Assembly (NCBI RefSeq): GCF_964019385.1
Contig: NC_088645.1
Span: 37,743,132 to 37,807,131 of the forward strand
DNA length: 64,000 nt
Reading direction: 5' to 3'
From: Sycon ciliatum
Taxonomy: Eukaryota > Porifera > Calcarea > Leucosolenida > Sycettidae
Shown here: piece by piece, positions 40,155 to 52,668 of the stretch
Position numbering within the stretch: position 1 is the stretch's first letter
How the letters are laid out: each line of letters opens with the position of its first letter
Position numbers and translations under genes: made by a program
Notes under the pieces: model-generated
Databases searched by the model: none
Told to the model about the DNA's origin: nothing
What the model saw: the letters and a program-made list of their open reading frames with translations, nothing else

Positions 40155-42991
40155 GTAGTCCGATGCACACCTTCCTTTTTTTAAGGCCAGCGCCTTTTCT
40201 GAGTCTCACTTGTTTGTCAACTTCCGTTGTTCAGGATGGGTTGTTGGGATGTAATATTGCAGTTTACGGTTAAGAGTTGCAGCACTAAAATATAACATGG
40301 CTGTGCTACAATGCTAGCTAGGGGCCGTCCATAGTTGTCGATTTTTTACAAAAATGAAGATAATAGTTTCGGTTATGAGTGGGTGGATCGGGGGGGGGGG
40401 GGGGGGAAGAATGATACTGTACTATTATAAAAGTGAACAGTTTCCTTGGCGACAAGAATGCAATGATACTTCGAATAACTAATTCTATTACAACTACTAC
40501 TACTAAGCAGGATGCAGTTCAGGCTCTTGAAAATATCCAAAAATGTTCACTAGTATACTTTCATGCCTTATCATCAGGTGATGTCCATGTTCATTTGATT
40601 TTGCCTGTACATAATACATGTGTATTTCACCGGATGATAAGGCACAAAGTGTTTTTTAGTAAAAAAATAGTAAAAAATAGTAAAAAATAAAAAATAGTAA
40701 AAAAATAAAAAATAAAATAAAAAAGCACATGTATACTACAGTCCACTCATCGAAAATAGGCTTTTGAAATTCCCAATTTGGGCCGAATTGAAGATCAAAA
40801 ACCCACCTTAAATCTCAAAAATCTGGGTTTGGGATCTGCTCCTCCGTACATTTTGCCATGGCACACCTGTCCTAATTTTGTATAACCTGGCTGAAGTTCT
40901 ATTGCTCTGTTCTTGGACTTTTCTGGCCTCAAATGTGGCAAGGAGTAATTGCACAGGTCACAGAATGCAAGGTGTACTGTTGTTTTCACGATATCTTAAA
41001 CTATGTGCGGGAGACACCTAAAAGTTAAGGTGCCAGTCTGCAATGCATAGACTGCAGTGAAAAATTTCAAAATGCTCAAGAGCCTGAATTGTGTTAGCAT
41101 CACTGTATTAGAGGCGACACATATTCGGCGCATATCTATTTTGTCTATTTTTGGCGTGAACATTTTGGCCTAAAAGTTCGGTACTGCCAAATTCTATTCG
41201 TGCAAGGTTTAATGTGACAGTGTATACAGGCAGCAGCAGTACATGACCGACTTTCCTTGTGGCCGAAAACTGTTCCAGCCCTGGGAGGCCTCCTAGCCTA
41301 AACCATTCCCATTCTCATGTATTAAAGTCTATTGGCGCGTTCGAAACAGACTTTTTGAGGAGTTTCGATTTTCTGAAGAAGTAGCCTTATAGGGCTAGAA
41401 AGTGCTATGTCACAGCATAGCAACAATTTCAAAAATTCAAAAACTGGGTACACTTGGATCCAGTTTTTGTATGGGTCCAAGCACATTTCAAGCGGTCTTA
41501 CTCACAACAAGGTGATGTAGCCAGTGAAACTGACTGATTTGGCTACTGGGGGCGGGGTTACAACTGGTGGCAAAATAAAGTCACACCTGCATGCGACATG
41601 AGTGGGTTGCTATGCACCCACATACTTAGGCAATAGCAAAGTCACACCTTAGTGGATCCAAAATAGAAATCTGATGTCAACTTACTACTCCCTGGCCGTT
41701 TTTGACGTCATCACTTTCAAGCCCTATTGGCCTCTTCAGAAAAACGAAACTCCTCAAAACTCCACAACCTCATCTGATGGGAGAGGTTGATTAGTTTAGA
41801 AGAGTTTGGAATTGCTACGTCACGTAGTACGTGGAGATGGTCGATCTGATCAGACGTTATCATCGCCATGACAATTTCACTGAAAAACTCTAAAATAATA
41901 GAAACCTTTTTAATGGGACACTTCAGCTAACCTTTTTTAAATTTGTTCGAACAGTTGATGAAGACAATTCGAACACCCCTATGCGCAGCGGACGGGCACT
42001 ACAGTTACCCCTCTCTGATCCTGCACTTGTTTATCCAGAACCCTTGAAAACCAGCACACTTTCTGCCAGAACGGATCTTTTTAGTTAATTCTCTAGGCTT
42101 TATTTCGGCACTTGAATTCCCGGTCCAGCAACGATTTTCTGCAATGAATCGCTCAAATTGCACACAATTTGATTTTATAGTCGAGCAGTTGTACATTGCA
42201 TTCCGTACCGGTGCACAGCTACGTCATTGGCTGACCGTACCACACTAAAATACCTTCAGACGCCCCTGCTTTAGCTGTCTTTTTGCTTCACGAAATGCAC
42301 TCTCTGCACAGTACACGGAAGGGACCAAATGATGGTCTTTCAGCACATATCGAGCAGCTCCCAACCCCAAGGGAGATGGTGGAGTGGGTGACAGATAACT
42401 GGCTCTGCCGACCATACTGGTCTCGGTGTCGCTGCTGAATATGTGCAAAATGAGAGCAGAAAAAGTAAGACTAGTGGTCATAGATGAGGAAGAGAGAGAA
42501 AGGATGAGGGAAAGAAAAGAAGTAGCGATAAATAAGATTAAACATGCACTCGAAAAGGCGACGAGGAGACAATAACTTTATTACAGCAACAACTAGTATC
42601 AGCGAAGCGGACATTACGCAAGGACGAAAGAGAACAATGTTGAAATTGAGTTTCCTGATCAATGTTCTTGAGATTTATCATCAGGGAAAATCGTCTCAAA
42701 AAAGAAGCTATGGAGGCCAACTACTTGTATGTGTAGAGAATTTATTATTATGATTATTGCAAATAATGCTGAGTAATTACACAAATGTATAAAAACCAGC
42801 ATTTGCTTCCGGGAAGGATTCCCAAAAATAAGATAAAAACACAATGGCTCAACGTAACTGCACATACCTGCTTCTATTGTCAAGTTCGAGTGGCAATGTC
42901 AGAAAGACGGTAGACTGTTCGTGATGTAGAGTATACTGGGACGTATAAAGGTGATGTGTACTCATAACGATATCAAAACGAAATATGATTA
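40155..42991. other. Long non-coding stretch with one fold-back
   Basis: Holds a poly(G) run (40390-40407), an A-rich AAAAATAG repeat (40660-40722) and a fold-back with arms at 41350-41396 and 41716-41765 (TTTTTGAGGAGTTTCGATTT and its near inverse). No gene recognised. Confidence 0.5.
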
Positions 42992-43207
42992 CTGTAAATA
43001 TACAAATTTTCGGCAGCTATTTAATTTCGGCTATATTCGGCACCGACCCAAAACGCCTAAATTAAAACGCCGATGAAATTTTTCACAGCATCTGCCGCAC
43101 TATACCATGCCCTCTACCCCACGCCGAAAATAAATCGCCGCCGAAATGTCAAAAAACGTGAAGTGCCAAAATTTTGCAGCGCCGAAATTTTGTATATTAT
43201 TTTACAG
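42992..43207. repeat. TA-flanked MITE
   Basis: CTGTAAATATACAAATTTTC at left, GAAATTTTGTATATTATTTT then ACAG at right, TA on both sides; interior rich in CGCCGAAAT words. Confidence 0.78.
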
Positions 43208-43380
43208 TATATCAAAACTTCCAGAACTTTCTTGCTAACAATCAACGGTGGAACTCCATCACATGGTGTACTATAACTAGAACAAACGATTGTAGAGGCG
43301 GAATGATGTCATGGTTACATCATTCGTGTGTGTCTCCAACATGTGTGCGAGAAAGTGGCAGGTGAATGTGAAAGCTCTCA

Positions 43381-43413
<33 letters not shown>

Positions 43414-43594
43414 TGTGAATATGAAGATGCGTGCATACTATTTGAAACGTGTGAGAGATCCAAAACAAGGATGACGGAACGGAAAGCATGGAATCCTACT
43501 GTTATGGAGAGCGCATTCGGCATCTTCCTTGCGTGTTTTCTCTTCTGCTCATGTTGCAGGTGGACACCAATTTTTTGCTGCAAAGCAGGTCAAG

Positions 43595-43706
43595 ATGGCT
43601 GTGGCTCTCCGCACAAGTGCTTGGGTTTGGCTGCTGATTTCTACTGTGATGTGTTCGGCTCGTGAAGCGCCAATACTAGGGTTAGCAAATCCAATTGATG
43701 GTCGTG
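43595..43706 (+). CDS. Exon 1: start codon and signal peptide
   Basis: ATG at 43595 in the context CAAGATGG (A at -3, G at +4). The first 22 residues, MAVALRTSAWVWLLISTVMC, form a basic n-region and hydrophobic core ending near CSA, a likely cleavage site. Then REAPILGLANPIDGRG. Donor GTAAGA at 43707; ends in phase 1. An ATG 66 bp upstream in the same frame would add 22 polar residues and spoil the signal, so I prefer this start. Confidence 0.72.
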
Positions 43707-44768
43707 GTAAGATGTGAAAGGAGTTGCACTGTATCCTTTTAAGATTCAATTTCTTTGATGACCAGATATCACCGGGACATGGCCAAATTTCCGATTCCGC
43801 CCAAAGTTTTATCCCTTGTGGACCTCATTCACCCAATATGACAGTTTTAATACTGGGTAAAATCCTGGAATACGGGGTAAAATCAAGACATCGACCAAAA
43901 AACACACTGAAACAAGGTACAGTACCGAGGGTCACTGCCGCTTTTTACAACACAGCGCAGGCAAAAGAATTGCGCATCATCCAAGCTCCCCAGTAATTTT
44001 CAGGCATCCACATGGGGACTGGTGACTCGCGGAGTAAACCAATCAATTTAGTCTTGCCAATTGCGGTCATTGCGTAGGCCATCTTCAAGGACCAGTAGCA
44101 GCGAGATTAGGTTTTGAGCCCTCTCTTGAATATTGCCCCAGTCTTTAAGAGCGAGTGACAAAAATAAAGTCCTCCCTTGAATAATGCCCCCCCCCCCCCC
44201 CCCCCCGGCAGGCTTGTAACAAAGGCATGTGCAGGTTTGGTGTTCTTTGGATAATGTTCTTGTCCATGCCATTACGCTGGCGGTTTCAGGATCAAAAGCC
44301 CAGTTCTTGTTGCCATTTCTGTTGAGTTTTGACAGTTGACTGTAAACATTAGGCTCTGCTTTTCTTTGTTTTTATGCTGGATGACGCAATTGTGCCAGCA
44401 TTGAAAAATAGTGCCCTCTCTTGAATAGTGCCAGGCCCACATCTGTGGACATTTTTATCGCGTGACTACGGTACGCATGTTCACCTAGGTACTGTGTTAT
44501 TTTCGTAGAAAACAGAAAAGGTTCCAGCTGTCCAATAGAATGATCGAAGCTACGCTCCTTTCGGCAAAGTTTGAATTGACAACCTAGTAGGGTGTAACAC
44601 GGCAGCAGGCATGCCAAGTTGAGGGTAGCAATAAAAAGCAAGTCGCAATGAGAGCAAGAAGGCAATAAGCAGGGGCACAATCTTCAGGAATAATGCCATG
44701 AGTGCTGAACTATTGTCATAATTTTTAAATAAAAGTGTTTCCTCAACCTTCATGCTTTTATGTTTTAG
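43707..44768 (+). other. Intron 1
   Basis: No mobile element recognised; contains a poly(C) run (44187-44206) and repeated CCCTCTCTTGAATA words (44128, 44173, 44412), perhaps a decayed repeat. Confidence 0.5.
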
Positions 44769-45074
44769 AGGTGCATCAGGAATACTATTTCGTTAATGCC
44801 ACTATACTCGATGGGCCAATCTGCAACACTAGCAACAACGGGTTTTTCGACGCCGGCGTGGGAGGCACTTTGAGTTCATATTCGAAGTTTCGTGTACATG
44901 TTCCGTTTAGAGATGGAAAGCTTAGTCAACCAGTCTATCAAAGCATCATACACCAAAGTGGTGATACTACAACCTACCAGCTGAGCATTGTAAACTACAA
45001 TGGAAAACGGCGTGCTTACACCTGTGGTCCTATACTCGGCCACCGCCTACACACATACTTTATTCTACCTCTTG
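44769..45074 (+). CDS. Exon 2: Ig-like domain 1
   Basis: Acceptor TTTTAG and donor GTAAGT, phase 1 to 1, exactly 102 codons. Begins EVHQEYYFVNATILDGPICN (first Cys), and the C-terminal part reads YQLSIVNYNGKRRAYTC, the Y-x-C of an Ig F strand. The tryptophan of the C strand is not obvious, so it is a divergent Ig. Two N-x-S/T sites are visible (NAT, NTS). Confidence 0.8.
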
Positions 45075-45397
45075 GTAAGTAAATCTGCAAGACCTTGAAT
45101 GAAAACTTAGGTACGGGGCTGTTGTGTATCGGTTTTATCGCAAAGCAATACTTTCCAAGGCTCATTTTTGTTGTGTTCTCGCTCACACCTCACATTTGCA
45201 ACAGCAAAACCACAGTGCAGGGTCGTTACTCCAGTTCTCCAGTGCGGCTTATACTGCAGTGTGGCTTGTATTCCAGGGTGGCTTGTACTCCAGGGCGGCT
45301 TGTACTCCAGGGCGGTTTACAATCCAGGGCGGCGTACACTCTGGAAAATACAGTGTCCCCTGTGTGCCTTCTGTGCCCTGTATCCTTTGTCTTGTAG

Positions 45398-46042
45398 AGC
45401 CAATTTTAGGTATAAGGACTTATGATGCTTACATAACCAAGACCCGGAAGGTGGAGCATAATGGGCTGGGTCATCAACCTTTCATCCCACATGTTTTCAG
45501 AGAGGGATTAGGAGACATCCCACCAATTTTCTGTGCTCCTAACACCGGATCTCCGAGAGTGAACACGACCACACTCCAAATTACTTATGATGATAATCGC
45601 ACACGTACAGTACCAAGCAAACGATATGCCGAAGGTGTACACTTTCGAATTCAGAATGTCCGGAACTCGTCTGGTCATTATGTTTGCTCGGCTAGAAATA
45701 AAGCCAACAAAGAACCTATAGTCTTTAACTTCCGAGTTGATATAGAATTCGCACCTGATTTCACTGGTACCCAGGAGAACATCACCGGTGTAGTGGGTCA
45801 ACCTCTACACGTTCGATGCGTAGTAGCCAGCTGGCCTGCCCTTGACATTAGTTCATTTAGAGTTGAGCTTCCAAATGGATCGAATGTTTCAGTAACGCCC
45901 CTTGCACAACCCAACTGGCAGCCACAAGCAGTGACAGTTCTCAACATTGGACGCGCTTCAGCCCGCCATGGAGGGCTTTACAAATGCATTGCTAATAATT
46001 CCATTGGAACAACAGTTACGACCGTTCGTGTCACTCTTACCG
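45398..46042 (+). CDS. Exon 3: Ig-like domains 2 and 3
   Basis: 215 codons, phase 1 to 1, acceptor CTTGTAG, donor GTAAGT. Domain 2: PPIFCAPNTG ... FRIQNVRNSSGHYVCSARN. Domain 3: GQPLHVRCVVASWPALDISS ... LNIGRASARHGGLYKCIANN, followed by TTVRVTL (G strand). Both show the C...(D/H)xGxYxC signature. Several N-glycosylation motifs. The frame is open upstream to 45124, but that part is repetitive (GCTTGTACTCCAGGGCG units) and lacks domain character. Confidence 0.87.
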
Positions 46043-46155
46043 GTAAGTAGTGCCACTAGTTGCCTGTCTGCAGGTTGGTCGATCTGTCTTTCGGTCTTTC
46101 TGGCTGCCTGAATGTATTTTGGTCTATATCTCTGTATATCTGTATGCATGTATGC

Positions 46156-46156
46156 A

Positions 46157-46203
<47 letters not shown>
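46156..46203. repeat. (TCTG)n microsatellite in intron 3
   Basis: About 12 uninterrupted TCTG/CTGT units. Confidence 0.95.
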
Positions 46204-46204
<1 letters not shown>

Positions 46205-46704
46205 ACCTTCATCAAGGCCTTGTGCGTAAGGCCGCGGGCGCAGGCCTCAGCGCTATGCGCCTTCTCCGAAGCTCAGCGTGCGTACATTCAACACAAGCGC
46301 CCATTCTCCTAACCCATGAAGTAGCGTGCTGTTTAGACCCACACAGACAAGTCTTGACTGTGTGTTCTCAGACTTCTGCAAGGCACTGGCTAAAGTAGAT
46401 CACATTTTGGTGCCTGTTGAGTCCAGTACATGTAGTCAGTGGCAGTTTAGTTCTAACATACAGCACTCACGACAAGCTAGAACATTATCAAGTTTTAGCA
46501 TGATAGTACAGGGAATGTTGGAAATTTGGGATAAAATAACTATAATCGAATTTGTAAAAAACGAAGAAAGAGAGGTGTTGCCTGATGTTGAACGTATTCG
46601 TTTACACCTTGCAGCTTCTTTTATGAATTTTTAGCACATTAATCATGTCTCACTTCTGTTGCAGTGTTGAGTCCTCTTTTTCCTTTTTTACAAACTCGAT
46701 GTAA

Positions 46705-47560
46705 TTTGAAACTCCGCTGTTGAGCCAGTAATAAATATAGAAAGGAAAACGAACATTTGGATACGGGTTAAGAGTAACTGTCCACCACTGAAACTAGATA
46801 CCGTAAAGTCGTGGATAAAAGCCGGGTTTGCATACAAGCACATCGCGGATAAAAGCCTGAAAATCAAACGGGTCAAATGCATTATAAGCCTGTCGCGCGA
46901 AGAAGCCTGGCTTCTATGCAAGCGCGGATCGGGTAGGTCAAGAGTGCATGCGCTATGTACAGGGCATAGTATAACTGTCGCCATACCGGTAGTCAGTCGT
47001 AGATCTACGCTTGTCACGCGTAGATGCCTGGCATACAAGCCTGGCAAAAATATCAGTGGTGTATATAAGCATGGTTTGCATACAAGCCTGGTTTGCATTA
47101 AAGCCTTAGGCAGAAAGCGGCTTATATGCTTATAAGCCCGGCTTTTATCCGCGACTTTACGGTACTTTAATACAGTCAGTACTCTGTCAGTTTCGTGCCT
47201 AGTTGTGGCACTTTCTGAGACATTCGACGTCCTGACACCTAGCTTCAAAACATCTCCGTGCGCTAACCAACAGCCTTCCAGCTCGGAAGGTTCAGGGTTA
47301 AGGAGAGACCAACGAGGGGAAGGTAAGCGCAACGAAAATGAGCACTGGCTACAGTCCCATCGGAACAAAGAATGTCGATTGTTACTGGACGATGACGAGA
47401 CCAGTAAGATACTTTGGTCTCTCCTTAACCTTGAACCTTCCGAGCACTCTGTCAGTTTTGTGCCTAGTTGTTGCACTTTCTGACTGTATTTCGTATCTAG
47501 TTACAGTGGCGGACAGTCACTCTTAACTCGCCTCCATATGTCCTTTTCCTTTCTAAACTC
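46705..47560. repeat. Family K, copy 6, in intron 3, hosting another MITE
   Basis: Begins AATTTGAAACTCCGCTGTTG and ends CATATGTCCTTTTCCTTTC. Its left arm is split at 46800 by a 362-bp MITE. More diverged than copy 4. An outer inverted word GATAGTACAGGGAATGTTGG lies at 46501 and, inverted, at 47591-47609. Confidence 0.78.
46801..47162. mobile_element. TA-flanked pogo-like MITE nested in K copy 6
   Basis: CCGTAAAGTCGTGGATAAAA and its inverse at the right end (CGACTTTACGG), TA on both sides. The interior repeats GCATACAAGCCTGG words. Confidence 0.85.
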
Positions 47561-48126
47561 TATATTGTTGTATGTTTCCCCAATTTCCAACATTCCCTGT
47601 ACTATCCTGAAGAGAAGGGAAAGAAAGCGTTTGATAGATGAAAAAAGGAGGTATCTACTTGATGGTGTGGATTTGCGTCTTTGCATGCGACCGTGTAGAT
47701 TGCGAAACCATTGTCACCGCCTCCAAACTACCCTTTTAGTATAACAAAATATTCAGCAATGATAACACCGCCGCGAATAAAGTACAAACCATTACAAGGC
47801 TCAGTGCAGCTACGCTAGAATAGAATGTCATTTGTTTCATTTCACCCATACCCTGTATAATCCTGAAGAGAAGGGAACGAAAACGTTTGATGCCATCACA
47901 GTAATGTCCGACGCCGAAGAACTAGGGGATCAGCGCTCTGGCCCAGCCCGTTCTTACTTTTAGCGAACACAACGGTTTCGTTGTGCAGTCAATCCGTGCT
48001 CAATTTGCCTTCAAGCGGTCATGCAGCTCCACACAAAAACCTGCCAGGTGTCTCCTAAGTACAGTGAGGTTCTCACGTCGTACACAAACTTCGTTGCCAT
48101 ACCAACTGTACGGTTTTCCTTTCCCC

Positions 48127-48353
48127 GGCTGTAAAATCAAGGTCCTTGGCTGTAAAATCAAGGTCCTTGGCTGTAAAATCAAGGTCCTTGGCTGTAAAAT
48201 CAAGGTCCTTCGCTGTAAAATCAAGGTCCTTGGCTGTAAAATCAAGGTCCTTGGCTGTAAAATCAAGGTCCTTGGCTGTAAAACCAAGGTCCTTGGCTGT
48301 AAAATCAAGGTCCTTGGCTGTAAAATCAAGGTCCTTGGCTGTTAAATCAAGGT
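48127..48353. repeat. 21-bp minisatellite, about 11 units, in intron 3
   Basis: Unit GGCTGTAAAATCAAGGTCCT(T), nearly identical copies. The open frames it creates on both strands are by-products. Confidence 0.95.
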
Positions 48354-48671
48354 GGTGCGCTCTCGCGAGACGGGGTGCTCTGGTGGTGCGTTACCGTACC
48401 CACGATCATCACAACAATCCCCGGTTACATTTGAATGCGTTGAATTCTTCGTCGATTGGTGTTCTCGCGTTTTGCTGATTGTAATATAAAATAGTCGACG
48501 TACCTCAGGGATATGAGGTGAGCGCCGACTGTGGTGAAAGGGGCAAAGACAAAATGTAAAGTGCCATTAATCTTGGGTTGGTGTAGACTTTGTATGCCTA
48601 ACTTCTACACGACACTAAGTTTTTACCTTTCTTGTTTGTTTGTTTGTTGTGTTTGGTTTGCAATTCTCCAG

Positions 48672-49052
48672 TGCCACCATGTCCACATCTGTTCAGGCAC
48701 TCCGGTCATATCCAATGTGTGCCGTGCGCTTGCAGTGCGAATGGCGCGGAGAGCTGCGACGACACGGGCAACTGCACGTGCCGGGAAGGTTTCTCCGGCA
48801 GCCGGTGCCAGGACTGCGCGTCCGGCTTCTACCGGTTTGGAGAGGATTGCGTCAGGTGTGCTTGCAGCGTAATAGGCGCACGCAGCGGCACCAAGTGTAA
48901 CCAGACCACTGGACAGTGCAATTGCCTTGCTTCGTTCTCTGGACAACAGTGCACATATTGTAGAGATGGCCAATTTGCGAATGATATCGCCACAAAGCAG
49001 ACTTGTGTACCATTTGCCGCGGCCACGACCAGCAACCCGGGAGGTTGTACCG
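48672..49052 (+). CDS. Exon 4: laminin-type EGF modules 1 and 2
   Basis: 127 codons, phase 1 to 1. CVPCACSANGAESCDDTGNC then CREGFSGSRCQDCASGFYRF is a complete 8-Cys laminin-EGF module; CVRCACSVIGARSGTKCNQT ... CNCLASFSGQQCTYCRDGQF is a second. Ends with a short T/S/G linker. The local base composition is GC-richer than the introns. Confidence 0.92.
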
Positions 49053-49102
49053 GTAAGGGTCGGGTGATGAATAGGAAACTTCCATGGCTTGATTTGAGCA
49101 CC

Positions 49103-49221
49103 TCCCCCCCCCCCCCCCCCCACCCACCCAAACACACACGTAGACACGCACCCCCACACCCGCACACGCCCACGCACACACACATACCACACCACAAGCA
49201 CACACACACTCACGCGCACGC

Positions 49222-49258
<37 letters not shown>
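49103..49258. repeat. Poly(C) and (CA)n tract in intron 4
   Basis: C run at about 49106-49121, then CA-rich repeats ending in about 15 pure CA units. Confidence 0.93.
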
Positions 49259-49492
49259 TGAAGTTAATGGTTAAGACTCTGGCTTTCTTGGGACTTTCAT
49301 AGGGCTTGGTGAAGCTTTTTGGCATGTTGACAGTAAGTAGATCAGAGGGTTGTAAGGCAGTTGAAAAGCCTTCCTCTTCCAAGCAGTATGGTTCCCTACC
49401 TGCCTGCCTGCCTGCCTGCTTGCCTATATCTTGTTTGTGTAATTACCATTATAAACATCAAATGTACCATTTGAACTATGCGTGGTCTGCAG

Positions 49493-49639
49493 ACTGCTAC
49501 TGTTCGGTAAAGGGTTCGCTCAGCAACGTGTGTTCAGATGGAGAAGGAATATGCAGATGCTACAGAAACTACACAGGAGTGAAATGTGACAGCTGCATTA
49601 GTCCCAGCCAGTTCCACACTACTGAAGGTGGTTGTCAAG
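49493..49639 (+). CDS. Exon 5: laminin-type EGF module 3
   Basis: 49 codons, the length of one module, phase 1 to 1: DCYCSVKGSLSNVCSDGEGI, then CRCYRNYTGVKCDSC and FHTTEGGCQG. Acceptor CTGCAG; donor GTAGAG is a weak match to consensus. Confidence 0.9.
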
Positions 49640-49691
49640 GTAGAGTACCCAATGCTGGCAAAGTCTTGTTTCGTTTACGCATTCGCGTCTA

Positions 49692-49838
49692 ACCTGTGTG
49701 TGTGTGTGTGTGTGTGTGCGCGTGTGTGCGGGTGCGTGTGTGGGTGCGTGCGCGTGCGTGTACGTGTGTGTGTGTGTGCGCGTGTGTGTGCGGGTGCGTG
49801 TGTGGGTGCGTGCGCGTGCGTGTACGTGTACGTGTGTA
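49692..49838. repeat. GT-rich compound repeat in intron 5
   Basis: A roughly 72-bp GT/GC block (GCGCGTGTGTGCGGGTGCGT...) is itself repeated twice in tandem. Confidence 0.88.
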
Positions 49839-51302
49839 GCTAAGACTGATAGGAGGCGCTGATTTGCCCTGACAACTATTCACACAATTACATCTCGCCC
49901 TGTGTCAGCTGCGGGCTCCTCGGACAAAAGCAACACGCCTTGACTGTGTCAGACACTGACTACCACCCGAGTACCGGCAAGACTGCCTAACTGCAAGAGT
50001 GTGCGACTGGGGTCTGGCTGCTGCAGGCCCACTGTTCTTGTTGTATACTTTATTTATAGTAGAAATCAAAACAGGCAAAATGCCTAATAACATTGGACCC
50101 ACTGTGAATAAAAATGTTAAAGGATATTGTGGAAAAGTAGATATAAGAGAAAAAGATAAAGAAACTGCGCGGCGGAATTCCAACATTACGTCATGCCGCT
50201 GAGGCGCAGAGGACAAAACTCCGCACTCCACGGTACTTGGAACCAGGGAGTGGTACAAGCGCAACGAACGTGTACGTCATTTCTTGACGTAATGTCGGAA
50301 CTCCGGCTGATCCCCATGTACAGAGATACACACTCTTGTGGTTATGGACTCTTGGTTCGGCAGATAGTCATATAGTAGTAGGTATATTTAATTTTTTTAC
50401 TAGAGGTGTCCCAACAGGCTACTGCCATTTTATTGGGAACCCTACATGAAGTTTTTAAGCCGCGTCTACGAACTGAGCAAGAGACTGCGCCTGTCGGGGA
50501 GGGGAGCCGTCTGCCACAGGACGCCGGACTGGGAAACTCTGCTCTTGCTCACTCACGGTATACTTGACAGTCATGTGCAGGGATGACTTTACTGTATTTT
50601 TTTTGTATAGCAGTTTTTGTTAGTTGACGGCGCAAGCTAGGCATGGATAGCCTGTATGTATCGCAGTGTTCTGCTAGTCGCGGTGATTTTCGAGTAGCAG
50701 TAGATCGATCGACTTTGCATAGCAAACTGCGATGCGATACCGGATAAATTCATCCCTGATGTGTCATGGTATTTCAATAGTCGTTTGTCAGCACTCGTGT
50801 TTCAGGCCACTCTTGATGTCTGCTGAGTGTGCAAAACTCCGGGCGGCGGCGGAAACAGATTTGTTTGCTTCATTGCGGTGTGATCGTTCCATTTCAGAGT
50901 GCTTTTAAGTAGTCGTGTGTGAATAGCTTGCTTGCATCAGGGTATTCAATGCTCTTGCACTGTAAGTCTGCAAATGTTCGGCCCACACGAATTCCAGCCT
51001 CCCAGGGCTAAATCACATTTCGGCCGCATCGAATTTTCGCCCTGTACTGCTGCTGCCTGCACACACTGTCACACTGAACCTTGCAGAACAAATTTATGGC
51101 CGCAACAAATTTTCGGCCAAACATGACCAGGCCCAAAAACAGCCGAAAATATGTTTGCGGCGAACATTTGTTGTCCGAATTTAAATCGGATGCTGACCTA
51201 GTGACTATATATAAAATAGAAGAAATCACATGGAAACGAGTGAATCTGCGCGGTCGTTGTCATGCGATCTTGCCTCTGGTTTTTGTCTTTTCACCCGTCC
51301 AG
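49839..51302 (+). other. Rest of intron 5
   Basis: No gene recognised. Contains a near relative of the ACTAGGGTGTTTCCC MITE (50397-50420), and a hairpin-prone stretch with TTTCGGCCGCA and ATTTTCGGCC words (51016-51190) resembling the CGCCGAAAT MITE at 42992. Confidence 0.45.
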
Positions 51303-51418
51303 AGCTGAGCGAAGAGCTCTTCACGGCAAGCAGGGACTCCTTGGTGGAAGGCGACGTGCTGGATCTGGCTCATCCCTTTGTCTTCGGCTCGCAGTTCACA
51401 CACCATCACAATGTGTCG
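51303..51418 (+). CDS. Exon 6: start of NIDO domain
   Basis: Phase 1 to 0. Reads ELSEELFTASRDSLVEGDVL then DLAHPFVFGSQFTHHHNVS. The 'PF-x-FG' block is the beginning of the NIDO fold, continued by VSLDGYMSLNGF in exon 7. Acceptor CGTCCAG, donor GTAAGA. Confidence 0.78.
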
Positions 51419-51667
51419 GTAAGAGCATCCCGTTTGGTCTGCACATGCCTGTCTAAAGCATGACAAGTACCGATCCACCATTTTGGGTATTAAACCGGGT
51501 TTTATCGGCGAGAATTGTCAGCGCTATCCCCACAAATATTCATGCATTGATGGAATGTCTCGCCATCAAAATCAATATGAAGCCTTAAGTACTCATCGGA
51601 CGAGAGAAAGTCCAGACTCCTGTTTTCCGCGCGTTGTCCTCCGCATCTTGCTATGTTTGTTTGTTAC

Positions 51668-51668
51668 T

Positions 51669-51725
<57 letters not shown>

Positions 51726-51732
51726 TGGGCAC

Positions 51733-51767
<35 letters not shown>
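51668..51767. repeat. (GT)n microsatellite in intron 6
   Basis: Two GT runs split by ACGTGGGCACATA. A second block is at 52208-52272. Confidence 0.95.
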
Positions 51768-52207
51768 GTTGGAAGGCTACATTCTTGCCAAAGCATTTGG
51801 AAGTTGGACTAGTTTCGGCTCCACAATCCAGTGTGTCATTACTATAATGGCTTTTATGGCTGAGGTTGTTGTCTGTTGGCTCTGTGTTCCCAGTACTCAG
51901 TAGGCGAGGTTGGTTGGTAAATTAACTCCAATTTCACTTAAAAGGAATCAATGCATCTAGTGTCTGCTTCTATCAAAGCAACGTGCTGTCTACACTGGTT
52001 ACCCAGCAAGTGTAGGGTGTGCATAGGTAACTGTCTTGGCCGTTTTATCCCGATGTACTCCGTGTAGTGTAGACCAGTTGTGCATTGGTGGTAGATTTAC
52101 ATGGCTTTGCAGGTTGTGTGTATTGATTATCTGGCGCTAGTCTTGACCTGTCTCATTCAGATCTTGTCCGCTATTTTTGCTATGTGTTTGTGTATTTGCA
52201 TGTGCGT

Positions 52208-52274
<67 letters not shown>

Positions 52275-52441
52275 TGCGCGCGCGCGTGCGTGCATATATG
52301 CTACTCGGACACTGAGCCAATAATGAAATTAAAATAGAAAAGAACACATGGGAACGATGTCTGAAGCTAGTCAGTTGTTGTGCCCCGTTATCGCCCTTTC
52401 TGACTGCATGATTATCTTCTTACAGTTGTGGATAATACCTT

Positions 52442-52548
52442 CCAGAACGTTCTCTTGTGACCACCTGATGGTAAAACAACATTCCCATGCTATTTCATTT
52501 TACTGATTAGTGATGTTGTTCCGCTGAAGAAGGTCGCAAGGAAACGTT
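52442..52548. repeat. Fold-back with Penelope-like terminal words in intron 6
   Basis: CCAGAACGTTCTCTTGTGAC at the left; CCGCTGAAGAAGGTCGCAAG then GAAACGTTCTGG at the right. Resembles decayed Penelope termini. Preceded by a degenerate K copy (52318-52415). Confidence 0.5.
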
Positions 52549-52668
52549 CTGGACTCTAACTTTCTACGCTGCTTTGTTTTGTGTGCACATGACGGCATGG
52601 TTAAATATTTACACAGCTTTGCTTTATAGTTTGTGGTCTCCTTGCTACCTTCTTAATTAAGGTGCCTT

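Noticed and set aside
45124-45397. Upstream extension of the exon 3 reading frame
   Set aside because: The extension is built from repeated GGCTTGTACTCCAGGGC units, and a good acceptor (CTTGTAG) in the right phase lies at 45397.
48127-48353. CRISPR-like direct repeats
   Set aside because: Units are contiguous with no spacers; it is a minisatellite in a eukaryotic intron.
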